Under the pieces are notes generated by a model. It saw nothing but the letters and a program-made list of their open reading frames with translations. It did no database searches and had not been told where the DNA came from. Positions 1 through 5,993 of a stretch of DNA of 8,804 bases are shown piece by piece (the first letter of the stretch is position 1; every line of letters starts with the position of its first letter). The translations under genes and the position numbers were made by a program. The DNA comes from CAWEHT01 sp963808455. Lineage in GTDB: Bacteria > Chloroflexota > Anaerolineae > CG2-30-64-16. Location of the stretch: positions 1-8,804 of the forward strand of contig CAWEHT010000201.1 in assembly GCA_963808455.1 (NCBI GenBank), in the 5' to 3' direction.

Positions 1-27
1 TCACGGCGTCGTGTGAAATTCCGCCAG

Positions 28-45
28 AAGGCCTGAGACGGCCTT
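28..45. other. Perfect 6-bp hairpin, possible end-of-gene structure
   Basis: AAGGCC (28-33) and GGCCTT (40-45) form a perfect stem around the six-base loop TGAGAC. A plus-strand reading frame from base 1 ends at TGA 34-36 inside the loop, so the hairpin could close an upstream gene whose last residues would read SRRRVKFRQKA. That tail is too short to identify. No T-run follows (the next bases are ATCATAATG), so it is not a classical intrinsic terminator. Confidence 0.3.
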
Positions 46-52
46 ATCATAA

Positions 53-64
53 TGACCAAGGTCA
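53..64. promoter_or_regulatory. Small palindrome TGACC-AA-GGTCA
   Basis: TGACC (53-57) and GGTCA (60-64) are perfect inverted arms separated by AA. A second overlapping palindrome, CAAG-GTCA-CTTG, shares the right half. Dyads of this size are typical of dimeric regulator sites, but no promoter or regulator gene can be tied to this one. The role is unknown. Confidence 0.2.
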
Positions 65-241
65 CTTGATGCAAGATGGCACCCCGCGACGAGGCTGGCG
101 ATCGGCTGCCCGGGCCCCGCCCGGCGAGGCAGCAAACGTGTCTTCGGCTACCGTGTCGCGGGCATGGTTGTGATATTCTTCACTCTGGTATCTCTCGTTG
201 CCAGTCTCTTCACCTACCTAGTGCGTATGCAGGGGACATTG

Positions 242-414
242 TCGGTAGCAGTGTCTGTCATTCTGAGTCCCCCATGCCGCCGCGGCGGCACAGGGGCGGC
301 CAAGAAACTCTTGGACTGTCATTCTGAGCGGCTGTGCCAACAAGGCCTGTCAACGGCGCGCCACAGCGAAGAATCCGTCGCTGCGTCACCGAAAGGGCCC
401 CCTGATCCTGCACT
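242..414. repeat. Dispersed intergenic repeat, copy A (with an extra internal segment)
   Basis: This is one of two related copies in the window; the other is at 5449-5561. The left end 242-267 matches 5449-5474 at 24 of 26 bases and finishes in GTCATTCTGAG. The same GTCATTCTGAG core recurs at 318-328, so copy A has about 62 bp more than copy B between duplicated cores. The right end 364-414, starting CAGCGAAGAATCCG and ending GCACT, aligns without gaps to 5511-5561. A 16-bp perfect palindrome (275-290) lies inside the extra segment. The ATTCT and AGAAT motifs near the ends are inverted relative to each other. It encodes nothing convincing and lies just upstream of the oxidoreductase gene. From memory, the CATTCTGAGCG...CGAAGAATC motif is common between genes of many environmental bacteria. 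A non-autonomous mobile or REP-like element is my inference. Confidence 0.7.
275..290. repeat. 16-bp perfect palindrome inside repeat copy A
   Basis: TGCCGCCGCGGCGGCA equals its own reverse complement and is flanked by short C and G runs (CCCCA before, CAGGGG after) that could extend the stem. It lies in the segment that distinguishes copy A of the dispersed repeat from copy B. It could form a cruciform or RNA hairpin; no function can be assigned. Confidence 0.6.
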
Positions 415-453
415 GGAAATCCGCCGGCCGAAAGCGGCGAAGGAGTGCTTCTT

Positions 454-1395
454 GTGTCCACGATGAAGGCTGTCCGTATCCACACCTATGGTGGGCTCGA
501 TGTGCTGGCTTACGAAGACGCGCCGTGCCCGATGATCGGAAATGATGATGTGCTGATCCGCGTGCATGCCGCGGGCGTGAACCCGATCGACTGGAAAGTG
601 CGCCTTGGCTACCTGGCCGGCTGGCTCAAACATACGCTGCCCCTGACCCTGGGGTGGGATGTATCGGGTGTGATCGAAGAGGTGGGCGCGAACGTCCAGG
701 GCCTGGCGGCCGGAGATGCTGTATACGCCATGGCCGACCCGGCTCACGACGGGGCGTATGCCGAATACGCGGCTGTGAGCGCCTCACTGGTAGCCGCCAA
801 GCCGGCCGGCCTGGATCACGTTCACGCGGCCGCGGTCCCGCTCGCCGGGCTGGCGGCGTGGTCGGCGCTGTTCGACGCCGCCGGCCTTACCTCCGGTCAG
901 AGCGTGCTCATCCACGGGGCTGCCGGCGGCGTGGGCACCTTCGCGGTCCAGCTGGCCAGGTGGCGCGGCGCCCACGTCTTGGGGACGGCCTCGGCGCGCA
1001 ATCTCCCCTTGCTGCACCAGCTGGGGGCCGACGAGCCGATCGACTACAACGCCACGCGCTTCGAGGACGTGGCGGCGAACCTCGACGTGGTGTTCGACAC
1101 CGTCGGCGGCGAGACCCAGCACCGGTCGTGGGCGGTGCTCAAGCCGGGCGGGATCCTCGTCTCCATCGCAGAGGCGCCATCGCAAGCGGAGGCGGACGCG
1201 GATGGGGTGCGAGGACGGTTCGTGTCGGGCGCGCCCAACCTGCAGGCTTTGCGCGAGATGGCGTCCCTCATCGACGCGGGCCGGCTCGAGCCCGTAGTGT
1301 CGGCGGTGTTCCCGCTGAGCGAGGCCCGGCAGGCCCACGCCTTGAGCGAGAGCCTGCACGTCCAGGGCAAGATCGTCCTTCAGGTAACTCCCTGA
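454..1395 (+). CDS. Zinc-independent MDR-family NAD(P)H:quinone oxidoreductase
   Basis: A 313-residue cytosolic oxidoreductase of the medium-chain dehydrogenase/reductase superfamily, quinone-oxidoreductase branch. Such enzymes typically reduce quinones or activated alkenes with NADPH; the exact substrate cannot be told from sequence. Residues 1-125 form the GroES-like substrate domain (AAGVNPIDWKVR at 39-50, LGWDVSGVIEEVG at 66-78). The Rossmann fold carries the dinucleotide-binding motif HGAAGGVG at 154-161, followed by the family-typical QLGADEPIDY. The zinc-ligand pattern of true alcohol dehydrogenases is absent. Three in-frame starts exist: GTG 445, GTG 454 and ATG 463. GAAGGAG at 439-445 is 8 nt from GTG 454 but 17 nt from ATG 463, so 454 is preferred; the conserved protein itself begins MKAVRI at 463. 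Length is normal for the family. It stands alone, with dispersed repeat copy A directly upstream and no clear promoter. Confidence 0.9.
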   Translation: MSTMKAVRIHTYGGLDVLAYEDAPCPMIGNDDVLIRVHAAGVNPIDWKVRLGYLAGWLKHTLPLTLGWDVSGVIEEVGANVQGLAAGDAVYAMADPAHDGAYAEYAAVSASLVAAKPAGLDHVHAAAVPLAGLAAWSALFDAAGLTSGQSVLIHGAAGGVGTFAVQLARWRGAHVLGTASARNLPLLHQLGADEPIDYNATRFEDVAANLDVVFDTVGGETQHRSWAVLKPGGILVSIAEAPSQAEADADGVRGRFVSGAPNLQALREMASLIDAGRLEPVVSAVFPLSEARQAHALSESLHVQGKIVLQVTP

Positions 1396-1419
1396 TCTGC
1401 CGGCGGAGGATGCGGGGTT

Positions 1420-1445
1420 TTGGCAAGTGATCTCGATGTGATAAA
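1420..1445 (+). promoter_or_regulatory. Possible extended -10 promoter before the Pro/Thr-rich gene
   Basis: TTGGCA (1420-1425) and TGTGATAAA (1437-1445, an extended -10-like TG-N-GATAAA) lie just before the start at 1467. The spacer of 14 nt is short, so this relies mostly on the extended -10 element. Transcription would start near 1452, leaving a short leader. Confidence 0.3.
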
Positions 1446-1466
1446 CTGGGGCGGGCGAACCTTGAA

Positions 1467-2399
1467 ATGGATACCAGCCAAAACCCGAAAGATCACCCTG
1501 ACCAGCCGGCAGCTCCAAAAGGGCCGGGCAGCGATGTCCCATCGCACGGGCCGAAGCCTCTTTTCGAGCGCGTCCCTCTGACGATGGTGATGGCGGTCGT
1601 CACCGGCGTGATAACGCTGGTAGCGGCGCTCGCCGGCAGCTATTTTCCCGCCAGATCCCAGCTGGAGGCGACCAAGATTTCCGCGACGCAGGCCGCTGAG
1701 ACGCGCATCGACCGTGCCACGCGGCTGGCGCTGACGGTATCGGCGCGAGCGGAGGGGCCGGTCACGGGCACGGTCGCTCCTGGCACGGCCACGCAGGGGC
1801 CGCCCGCTGCCGGGACCCTCGAACCGGGCGCTGAGCTGACCCTCGCTCCAACCGGGGCGCTGACTCCCACGGTGTCGGTAGCAGTCACCCCGGCCGTCGC
1901 TGCTCCTCTCACATCCACGCTGACACCGGCGCCGAGCGCCATCCCGGCGTCGCCGCCGGCGAGCACGCCCGCCCCGTCCGCAACCGATACGCCGGCGCCC
2001 ACGGCTACGCCCACCGCGTCGCCGGTGCCTACCGGCACGCCCACTGCGTCGCCGTCGGCCACCGCGACGCCCACAACGCCTGCGCCCACCGCGACGCTTA
2101 CGGCGTCTCCCGCGCCCACGGCGGCGCCATCGCCGACCGCGACGCCCACAACGCCTGCGCCCACCGCGACGCTCACCGCGTCTCCCGCGCCCACGGCGGC
2201 GCCATCGCCCACCGCGATGCCCACAACGCCTGCGCCCACCGCGACGCTCACCGCGTCTCCCGTGCGCACGGCGGTGCCATTGCCCACCGCGACGCCCACA
2301 ACGCCGGCTCCCACCGTTGCCCGGACGCCGGCCGCCACCGCGACGGCCACAGCTACCCCGACCGCCAGGCCGGCCGCGACCAGGACGCCGCCCCCGTGA
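1467..2399 (+). CDS. Membrane-anchored Pro/Thr/Ala-rich repeat protein, function unknown
   Basis: I do not recognise a named family. The 310-residue product has a hydrophilic N-terminus rich in Pro, Lys and Asp (1-35), one hydrophobic segment at about 36-58 (VPLTMVMAVVTGVITLVAAL), a short mixed linker (61-95), and then about 215 residues made almost entirely of Pro, Thr, Ala and Ser. Residues 199-273 are three copies of a 25-residue unit, followed by a degenerate fourth. The likely topology is a small cytoplasmic N-terminus, one membrane anchor and a long extended external tail that may be O-glycosylated; this is inferred from composition. Pro/Thr tails of this kind are frequent in Chloroflexota proteins. 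The ATG at 1467 has no good Shine-Dalgarno, so the start is less certain than the frame. The hydrophobic segment and uninterrupted frame support a real gene, but the repeat also leaves opposite-strand frames open. Confidence 0.65.
   Translation: MDTSQNPKDHPDQPAAPKGPGSDVPSHGPKPLFERVPLTMVMAVVTGVITLVAALAGSYFPARSQLEATKISATQAAETRIDRATRLALTVSARAEGPVTGTVAPGTATQGPPAAGTLEPGAELTLAPTGALTPTVSVAVTPAVAAPLTSTLTPAPSAIPASPPASTPAPSATDTPAPTATPTASPVPTGTPTASPSATATPTTPAPTATLTASPAPTAAPSPTATPTTPAPTATLTASPAPTAAPSPTAMPTTPAPTATLTASPVRTAVPLPTATPTTPAPTVARTPAATATATATPTARPAATRTPPP
2061..2316 (+). repeat. 75-bp tandem repeat, three full copies plus a partial one
   Basis: Units run 2061-2135, 2136-2210 and 2211-2285, with a diverging partial unit from 2286. 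By hand count, units 1 and 2 match at 72 of 75 bases and units 2 and 3 at 70 of 75. The period is a multiple of three, and each unit encodes 25 residues of the form TxTPTTPAPTATLTASP plus eight more. Copy number can therefore change without breaking the frame. The high identity suggests recent amplification or homogenisation. Confidence 0.9.
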
Positions 2400-2480
2400 G
2401 CTGGGTCGTTCCATCATGCTGACGCCCCCGGTGCCGCAACTGCAATGGGGCCAGTGCGCGTGGTTGGGGCCGGCCGCCAT

Positions 2481-2588
2481 AACAGGATGTACACCAAGGT
2501 CCCCGCATGGGGTGGACTCGACGGGGCGGAAACGAAGGTCCCTGCATGGGGCGGACCGGGCCCAAATAAGCATCCTGTCCATCCTGTT
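2481..2588. repeat. Intergenic block bounded by 9-bp inverted repeats, with an internal 22-bp direct repeat
   Basis: AACAGGATG (2481-2489) is the exact reverse complement of CATCCTGTT (2580-2588). The right end carries a 9-bp near-repeat in tandem (CATCCTGTC 2571-2579, CATCCTGTT 2580-2588). Between them lie two 22-bp direct repeats starting AAGGTCCC (2496-2517 and 2535-2556), identical at 20 of 22 bases and 39 bp apart. The block contains no gene. Tandem ATCCTGT heptamer-type repeats are, from memory, widespread in intergenic DNA of environmental bacteria. Whether this is a small transposable relic or a structural repeat cannot be decided here. It occupies the middle of the 357-bp gap between 2400 and 2756, which otherwise shows only the promoter at its right end. 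Confidence 0.55.
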
Positions 2589-2698
2589 AGCGTCAACGCG
2601 CGGGGACGCGCCAACTCGGCCCGGATCGACCCAACTGAGGCTGCCGGCCCATTGTCGCCCCGCGACGTGGCTCCGCCTTGACCGAAGACACGGGTGCA

Positions 2699-2727
2699 TT
2701 GCCACGCGCCTCTACCTGGCGCATAAT
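2699..2727 (+). promoter_or_regulatory. Sigma-70-type promoter for the aldo/keto reductase gene
   Basis: TTGCCA (2699-2704) and CATAAT (2722-2727) are separated by exactly 17 nt, a near-consensus arrangement. Transcription would begin near 2734, about 23 nt before the ATG at 2757. Confidence 0.5.
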
Positions 2728-2756
2728 GGGCACACACAGAGCAGCATGGGGGTAGC

Positions 2757-3770
2757 ATGATCTCACGTTCCCTTGGCAAGCACGGTCCGCAGGTTTCGGC
2801 CCTCGGCCTGGGTTGCATGAGCATGTCCGGCGTGTACGGCCCATCCGACGACGCCGAGAGTGTTGCCACTGTTCACGCCGCCCTCGATGCCGGGATCACC
2901 TTGCTCGATACCGGCGACTTTTACGGGATGGGGCACAATGAGATGCTGCTGCGCGAGGCCCTGCGCGGCCGCCGGCGGGGGCAGGTCCTGCTCAGCGTCA
3001 AGTTTGGCGGGCTGCGCGACCCGGATGGTGGCTGGGGTGGCACGGACAACCGCCCGGCCGCCGTCAAGAACTTTCTGGCCTACACGCTGCGCCGCCTCGG
3101 CACGGACTACGTCGATATTTACCGCCCGGCCCGCCTCGACCCGGCCGTGCCCATCGAAGACACCGTCGGGGCCATCGCCGATATGCAGCGGGCCGGGCAC
3201 GTGCGCTACATCGGCCTGTCGGAGGTCGGCGCCGCGACATTGCGCCGGGCCCACGCCGCCCATCCGATCGCGGACCTGCAGATCGAGTACTCTCTGATCT
3301 CGCGTGGGATCGAGGCCCAGATCCTGCCGGCGTGCCGCGAGCTGGGCGTCGGCGTGACGGCCTACGGCGTGCTCTCGCGCGGCCTGCTCAGCGGGCATTG
3401 GTCTAAGGAGCGCGCCACGGCCCCGCAGGATTTCCGCGGTCACAGCCCCCGCTTCACCGGTGCCAACCTGGACCGCAACCTGTCGCTCGTCGAGGCGCTG
3501 CGCGCCGTGGCCGCCGGCAAAGGCGCCACCGTCGCCCAGCTGGCGATCGCCTGGGTCATGGCGCGCGGGCCCGACATCGTGCCGCTGGTCGGGGCCCGGC
3601 GGCGCGATAGCCTTGCCGAAGCCCTTGGCAGCCTCGCCGTCAGCCTCACTGCCGATGACCTGGCCCGCATCGAGGCGGCAGTGCCGCCCGGCGCGGCGGC
3701 CGGCGAGCGCTATAACGCGCAAGGCATGGCCCAGCTCGATAGTGAGCGCGGGGCCGCCGGCGGGGGTTGA
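2757..3770 (+). CDS. Aldo/keto reductase family oxidoreductase (catalytic His replaced)
   Basis: A 337-residue (alpha/beta)8-barrel NADPH-dependent aldo/keto reductase, of the branch that starts RSLGKHGPQVSALGLGCMSM. Such cytosolic enzymes reduce aldehydes or ketones to alcohols; the physiological substrate is unknown. Three of the four family catalytic residues are visible: Asp51 and Tyr56 in LDTGDFYG and Lys82 in SVKFGG. The fourth, normally His in a Y-Q-x-H-R context, falls on Ala125 in IYRPARLDP. I recall this PAR variant from other bacterial members, so it looks like a subfamily trait rather than damage. The C-terminal cofactor region is intact (IAWVMARGPDIVPLVGAR). A GGGGG stretch at 2748-2752 is a weak ribosome site 4 nt before the ATG, and a promoter lies at 2699-2727. 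The gene is monocistronic and converges on the SHMT-like gene. The 225-bp gap that follows (3771-3995) shows no gene and no clear T-run terminator. Confidence 0.92.
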   Translation: MISRSLGKHGPQVSALGLGCMSMSGVYGPSDDAESVATVHAALDAGITLLDTGDFYGMGHNEMLLREALRGRRRGQVLLSVKFGGLRDPDGGWGGTDNRPAAVKNFLAYTLRRLGTDYVDIYRPARLDPAVPIEDTVGAIADMQRAGHVRYIGLSEVGAATLRRAHAAHPIADLQIEYSLISRGIEAQILPACRELGVGVTAYGVLSRGLLSGHWSKERATAPQDFRGHSPRFTGANLDRNLSLVEALRAVAAGKGATVAQLAIAWVMARGPDIVPLVGARRRDSLAEALGSLAVSLTADDLARIEAAVPPGAAAGERYNAQGMAQLDSERGAAGGG

Positions 3771-3995
3771 AACCGGGTGCCTCGGCGTGGTGCCGGCGTG
3801 CCCCAGGGTCAGCGGAGAATTCGGCAGTTCTGGCCTGGTTGCAGCAATCGGCCAAGGACATTGGCAAGCACTCCTGGCCGGCCCCATGCCTTGGCAGAAA
3901 TCCACAGGCCGGCCTCTGCGGCGTCTTCATCACCGAAGCCCCTTGGCGAAAGCATCCCGGACTTCGTAGATGTCTGGCCCAATGCCAGCTCGCGA

Positions 3996-5252
3996 TCAAG
4001 CCAGGGTACCGAGCAGGTCCTGCAGGGTGTCGCCCTCCCGGCGACAGGCAGCCAATTCGCGCACGAGCCCCCGGAGCCTGTCCCGCTCTGACCCGGCAAA
4101 TTGGGGCGCCAGCAGCGCATCAGCAATGCATTCGCCCAGGATCTGGACGTCCTCCGCCCGGAAGCCTCGCGCCGTGATCTGAGCGCTGCCAAGCCGCAAT
4201 CCGCTCGCTTGGAAGGGCGGCAGGGGATCAAACGGTATCAAGTTGCGATTCGAAAGTATGCCAATTTCTTCCAGACGTCGTTCGGCTTCTTCACCGGTGA
4301 GTCCGCAGGCCTTGACGTTCATAATGACCATGTGGGTGTCTGTGCCGCCGGTGACAACTGAGAGCCCGGCTTGGGAAAGCGTGCGTGCCAGATGCCGTGC
4401 ATTGCTGATGACTCGCTTTTGGTACTCCGCAAATTCGGGAGTCTGTGCCTTGAGAAACGCACGCGCAGCGCTGACGATATTACTGAGGCCCACAGAGGAC
4501 TGAAGTCCGGGGAAAACTCCCTGATCGATGCGCCGCGCATGCGTCAGCGGGCAAAGAATAAAGCCGCCACGTGTCCCGCGTAGGGTCTTCTCGTAGGCCG
4601 ATGTGACGATAAGTCTGCTCTCGCAGGGGTTCTGGTGCAGGCCGGCAGCCACCAGGCCAGAAATGTGCGAAATGTCGGCCATCACGTCCGCCCCAACCTC
4701 ATCGCCAATATCCTTCAGCCGGCGGAAGTCCACGGCCCGGGGGTAAGAGGAGTATCCGCCCACGATCAAGCGAGGTCTGACCTGCAAAGCCACAGTGCGG
4801 ATACGATCGTAGTCGAGCAAACTCGTCTCGCGGTCCACTTCGTAGTGGGCCACCCGGTAGAGATCTCGAACAAAATGGCGACTATGGCCGTGCGAAAGAT
4901 GGCCGCCGCAAGCCGTGGCCATCGAGAGAATGGTGTCGCCGGGCTTCAGAAGAGCTTTGTAGACGGCCAGATTCGCCATCGAGCCGGACAGCGGCTGCAC
5001 GTTACAGTGCTCGGCGTGGTACGCGGCGCAGCCGCGTTGCGCCGCGAGGGCTTCGAGCGCGTCGAAGTGCTGCTGGCCCGCATACGGGCGTTCGCCGATC
5101 AGACCCTCCGCCGATCGGAACTGAGCGACGCCCCACTCCTCATTGGCCCTGACGGACCGCAAGGGCGCGTTGGAGGCAGCAATCAGGTCGATAGCATTGA
5201 GGTAGAAGTCGGTTTCGGCCTGAATAAGTGTATGCAGCTCGGGGTCGTCCAT
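3996..5252 (-). CDS. Divergent serine hydroxymethyltransferase-like PLP enzyme
   Basis: A 418-residue fold-type I PLP enzyme clearly related to GlyA (417 residues in E. coli). Preserved features are NVQPLSGSMANLAVY (84-98), GGHLSHG with His118, the PLP-contacting ADISH (Asp193, His196), the Schiff-base Lys222 in EKTLRG, and Arg353 in SGLRLG for the substrate carboxylate. The AEG glutamate (Glu49) and Tyr57 also align. Several usually invariant SHMT positions differ: IASEN becomes IAASN (25-28 region), YAEG becomes SAEG (Ser47), QPHSG becomes QPLSG, and the His before the PLP lysine becomes Glu221. It may therefore not be the housekeeping glycine/serine enzyme; an altered substrate or aldolase-type reaction is inference. 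The start at 5252 is chosen because GAGGAGG (core 5264-5269) lies 11 nt upstream and the length then fits; the frame is open to 5369. GC content looks lower than in its neighbours. Confidence 0.85.
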   Translation of the reverse strand: MDDPELHTLIQAETDFYLNAIDLIAASNAPLRSVRANEEWGVAQFRSAEGLIGERPYAGQQHFDALEALAAQRGCAAYHAEHCNVQPLSGSMANLAVYKALLKPGDTILSMATACGGHLSHGHSRHFVRDLYRVAHYEVDRETSLLDYDRIRTVALQVRPRLIVGGYSSYPRAVDFRRLKDIGDEVGADVMADISHISGLVAAGLHQNPCESRLIVTSAYEKTLRGTRGGFILCPLTHARRIDQGVFPGLQSSVGLSNIVSAARAFLKAQTPEFAEYQKRVISNARHLARTLSQAGLSVVTGGTDTHMVIMNVKACGLTGEEAERRLEEIGILSNRNLIPFDPLPPFQASGLRLGSAQITARGFRAEDVQILGECIADALLAPQFAGSERDRLRGLVRELAACRREGDTLQDLLGTLA

Positions 5253-5310
5253 ACTTCGAAAAACCTCCTCATAGTCCGAACAAGATGTCATCCTCGCAGT
5301 TCTCGCAACC

Positions 5311-5316
5311 ATTCTA
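5311..5316 (-). promoter_or_regulatory. Possible -10 box for the SHMT-like gene
   Basis: Read on the minus strand this is TAGAAT, about 58 nt upstream of the proposed start codon, so transcription would begin near 5304. No good -35 hexamer sits at the expected distance; a 25-bp palindrome (5339-5363) lies about there instead, which would suit a factor-dependent promoter. Weak evidence. Confidence 0.25.
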
Positions 5317-5338
5317 CGCCCCGTAGGTCCGCAGCTCC

Positions 5339-5363
5339 TACCGGTCTGGGACAGACACCGGTA
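5339..5363. promoter_or_regulatory. Palindrome TACCGGT-N11-ACCGGTA, possible operator
   Basis: TACCGGT (5339-5345) and ACCGGTA (5357-5363) are perfect 7-bp inverted arms. The loop also allows a competing inner hairpin, GTCTG-GGA-CAGAC (5344-5356). It lies upstream of the SHMT-like gene, near the -35 region if the TAGAAT box is used. It could be a binding site for a dimeric regulator of that gene. Confidence 0.35.
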
Positions 5364-5383
5364 CACCATGCGCTACGCGGTGA

Positions 5384-5414
5384 CACGCGGGATGGACAGG
5401 GGTGTCCGTGCGTG
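5384..5414. other. Interrupted hairpin between the SHMT-like gene and repeat copy B
   Basis: CACGC (5384-5388) pairs with GCGTG (5410-5414), and inside it GGACA (5394-5398) pairs with TGTCC (5403-5407) around GGGG. No T-run follows in either direction. It could be an RNA structure or a weak end-of-transcript signal for transcripts coming from the toxin gene on the minus strand. Confidence 0.25.
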
Positions 5415-5448
5415 CGACAAAGGCCTAGTGCACGTGCAGAGAAGGCCT

Positions 5449-5561
5449 TCGGTAGCGGCGTCTGTCATTCTGAGCGCGTGTACGAACCGGCCTGCGCCGC
5501 GGCGAGCCGCCAGCGAAGAATCCGGCTCGGTGCCACTGAAAGGGCTCCCTGTTTTTGCACT
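5449..5561. repeat. Dispersed intergenic repeat, copy B
   Basis: This is the second copy of the element at 242-414. It has the left end TCGGTAGCGGCGTCTGTC followed by ATTCTGAGCG, a GC-rich middle with CCGCGG, then CAGCGAAGAATCCG (5511-5524) and a gap-free match to copy A through GCACT (5561). It lacks the second GTCATTCTGAG core and the 62-bp segment of copy A. It occupies the gap between the toxin gene and the SHMT-like gene and has the same orientation as copy A. The rest of the 354-bp gap (5253-5606) holds the promoter-proximal elements and a short CCCCA/TGGGG inverted pair at 5569-5590. Confidence 0.7.
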
Positions 5562-5606
5562 AGGCACACCCCACGCTGCGGCATCTGGGGCTGTCACCTC
5601 CCGTGG

Positions 5607-5993
5607 TCAGTCCTCCTCGAGCGAGAGGTTGTACCGCAACGCTGCGTTGACCTCAGCCATTCTGTCGCTGTGCAAATGCCCAATGGGACGCAGGGCGGCC
5701 TGGCCCCGCGGGGGACGCAGCCGGGAGTATGGCCCCGCCTGTTGAATCGTCACGATCTGCGCGCAGTTGACTACCCCGCGCTCTGGCAGACCGCTTTCTT
5801 CGGGCTCGATCACGACCAGAAACGGGTAAGGCTCTGGCGGGACCGTGCGGGTGATGGCCGCCACGACGGTGGTGGGGCTGTAGCGGTTCCCAATGTCATT
5901 CTGAATCACCAGCGCAGGCCGCAGGCCGTCTTGCTCGCTGCCCTTGACCGGTTCGAAGTCGATCCAGTAGATTTCGCCGCGCCTAACGGTCAT
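5607..5993 (-). CDS. mazF: PemK/MazF-family endoribonuclease toxin
   Basis: A 128-residue type II toxin of the MazF/PemK/CcdB-fold family, cytosolic ribonucleases that cut mRNA at short specific sequences and arrest growth. It opens with the family signature VRRGEIYWIDFEPVKGSEQ, followed by LRPALVIQNDIGNRYSPTTVVAAIT. Arg25 and Thr48 fall exactly where the catalytic Arg and Thr of Bacillus MazF lie, so the toxin looks catalytically intact. Length is normal. The ATG (5993-5991) overlaps the end of the upstream antitoxin frame (stop 5985-5983) by 11 bases, the usual translational coupling of such operons; AGAGGA (6002-6007) is an acceptable ribosome site 8 nt away. Transcription is expected from the promoter at 6308-6336. 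The oddity is the partner: the antitoxin gene is frame-broken while the toxin is not. Confidence 0.92.
   Translation of the reverse strand: MTVRRGEIYWIDFEPVKGSEQDGLRPALVIQNDIGNRYSPTTVVAAITRTVPPEPYPFLVVIEPEESGLPERGVVNCAQIVTIQQAGPYSRLRPPRGQAALRPIGHLHSDRMAEVNAALRYNLSLEED

Noticed and set aside
164..466. A 100-residue frame with a hydrophobic start (MVVIFFTLVSLVASLFTYLV)
   Set aside because: It has no ribosome site, and from about residue 27 it is just translation of the dispersed repeat, running into the next gene. It could be the remnant of a membrane protein cut by the repeat, but nothing supports that beyond hydrophobicity.
1380..2705. Long minus-strand frames (441 and 236 residues) opposite the Pro/Thr-rich gene
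   Set aside because: They are Arg/Gly-rich and Gly/Ala/Val-rich mirrors of the 75-bp repeat and extend into intergenic DNA. The plus frame instead has a credible membrane anchor and stops cleanly.
3771..3995. Short frames in the gap between the convergent aldo/keto reductase and SHMT-like genes
   Set aside because: They are continuations of frames antisense to or out of phase with the flanking genes, with no ribosome sites or recognisable motifs. No convincing terminator hairpin with a T-run was found either.
5253..5369. N-terminal extension of the SHMT-like protein from ATG 5369
   Set aside because: The extra 39 residues do not resemble SHMT, the region contains a palindrome and a promoter-like box, and GAGGAGG before ATG 5252 gives a normal 418-residue length.
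242..5561. The two GTCATTCTGAG repeats as a CRISPR array
   Set aside because: The copies are more than 5 kb apart, about 110-170 bp long and internally variable. There is no regular repeat-spacer spacing and no cas gene.
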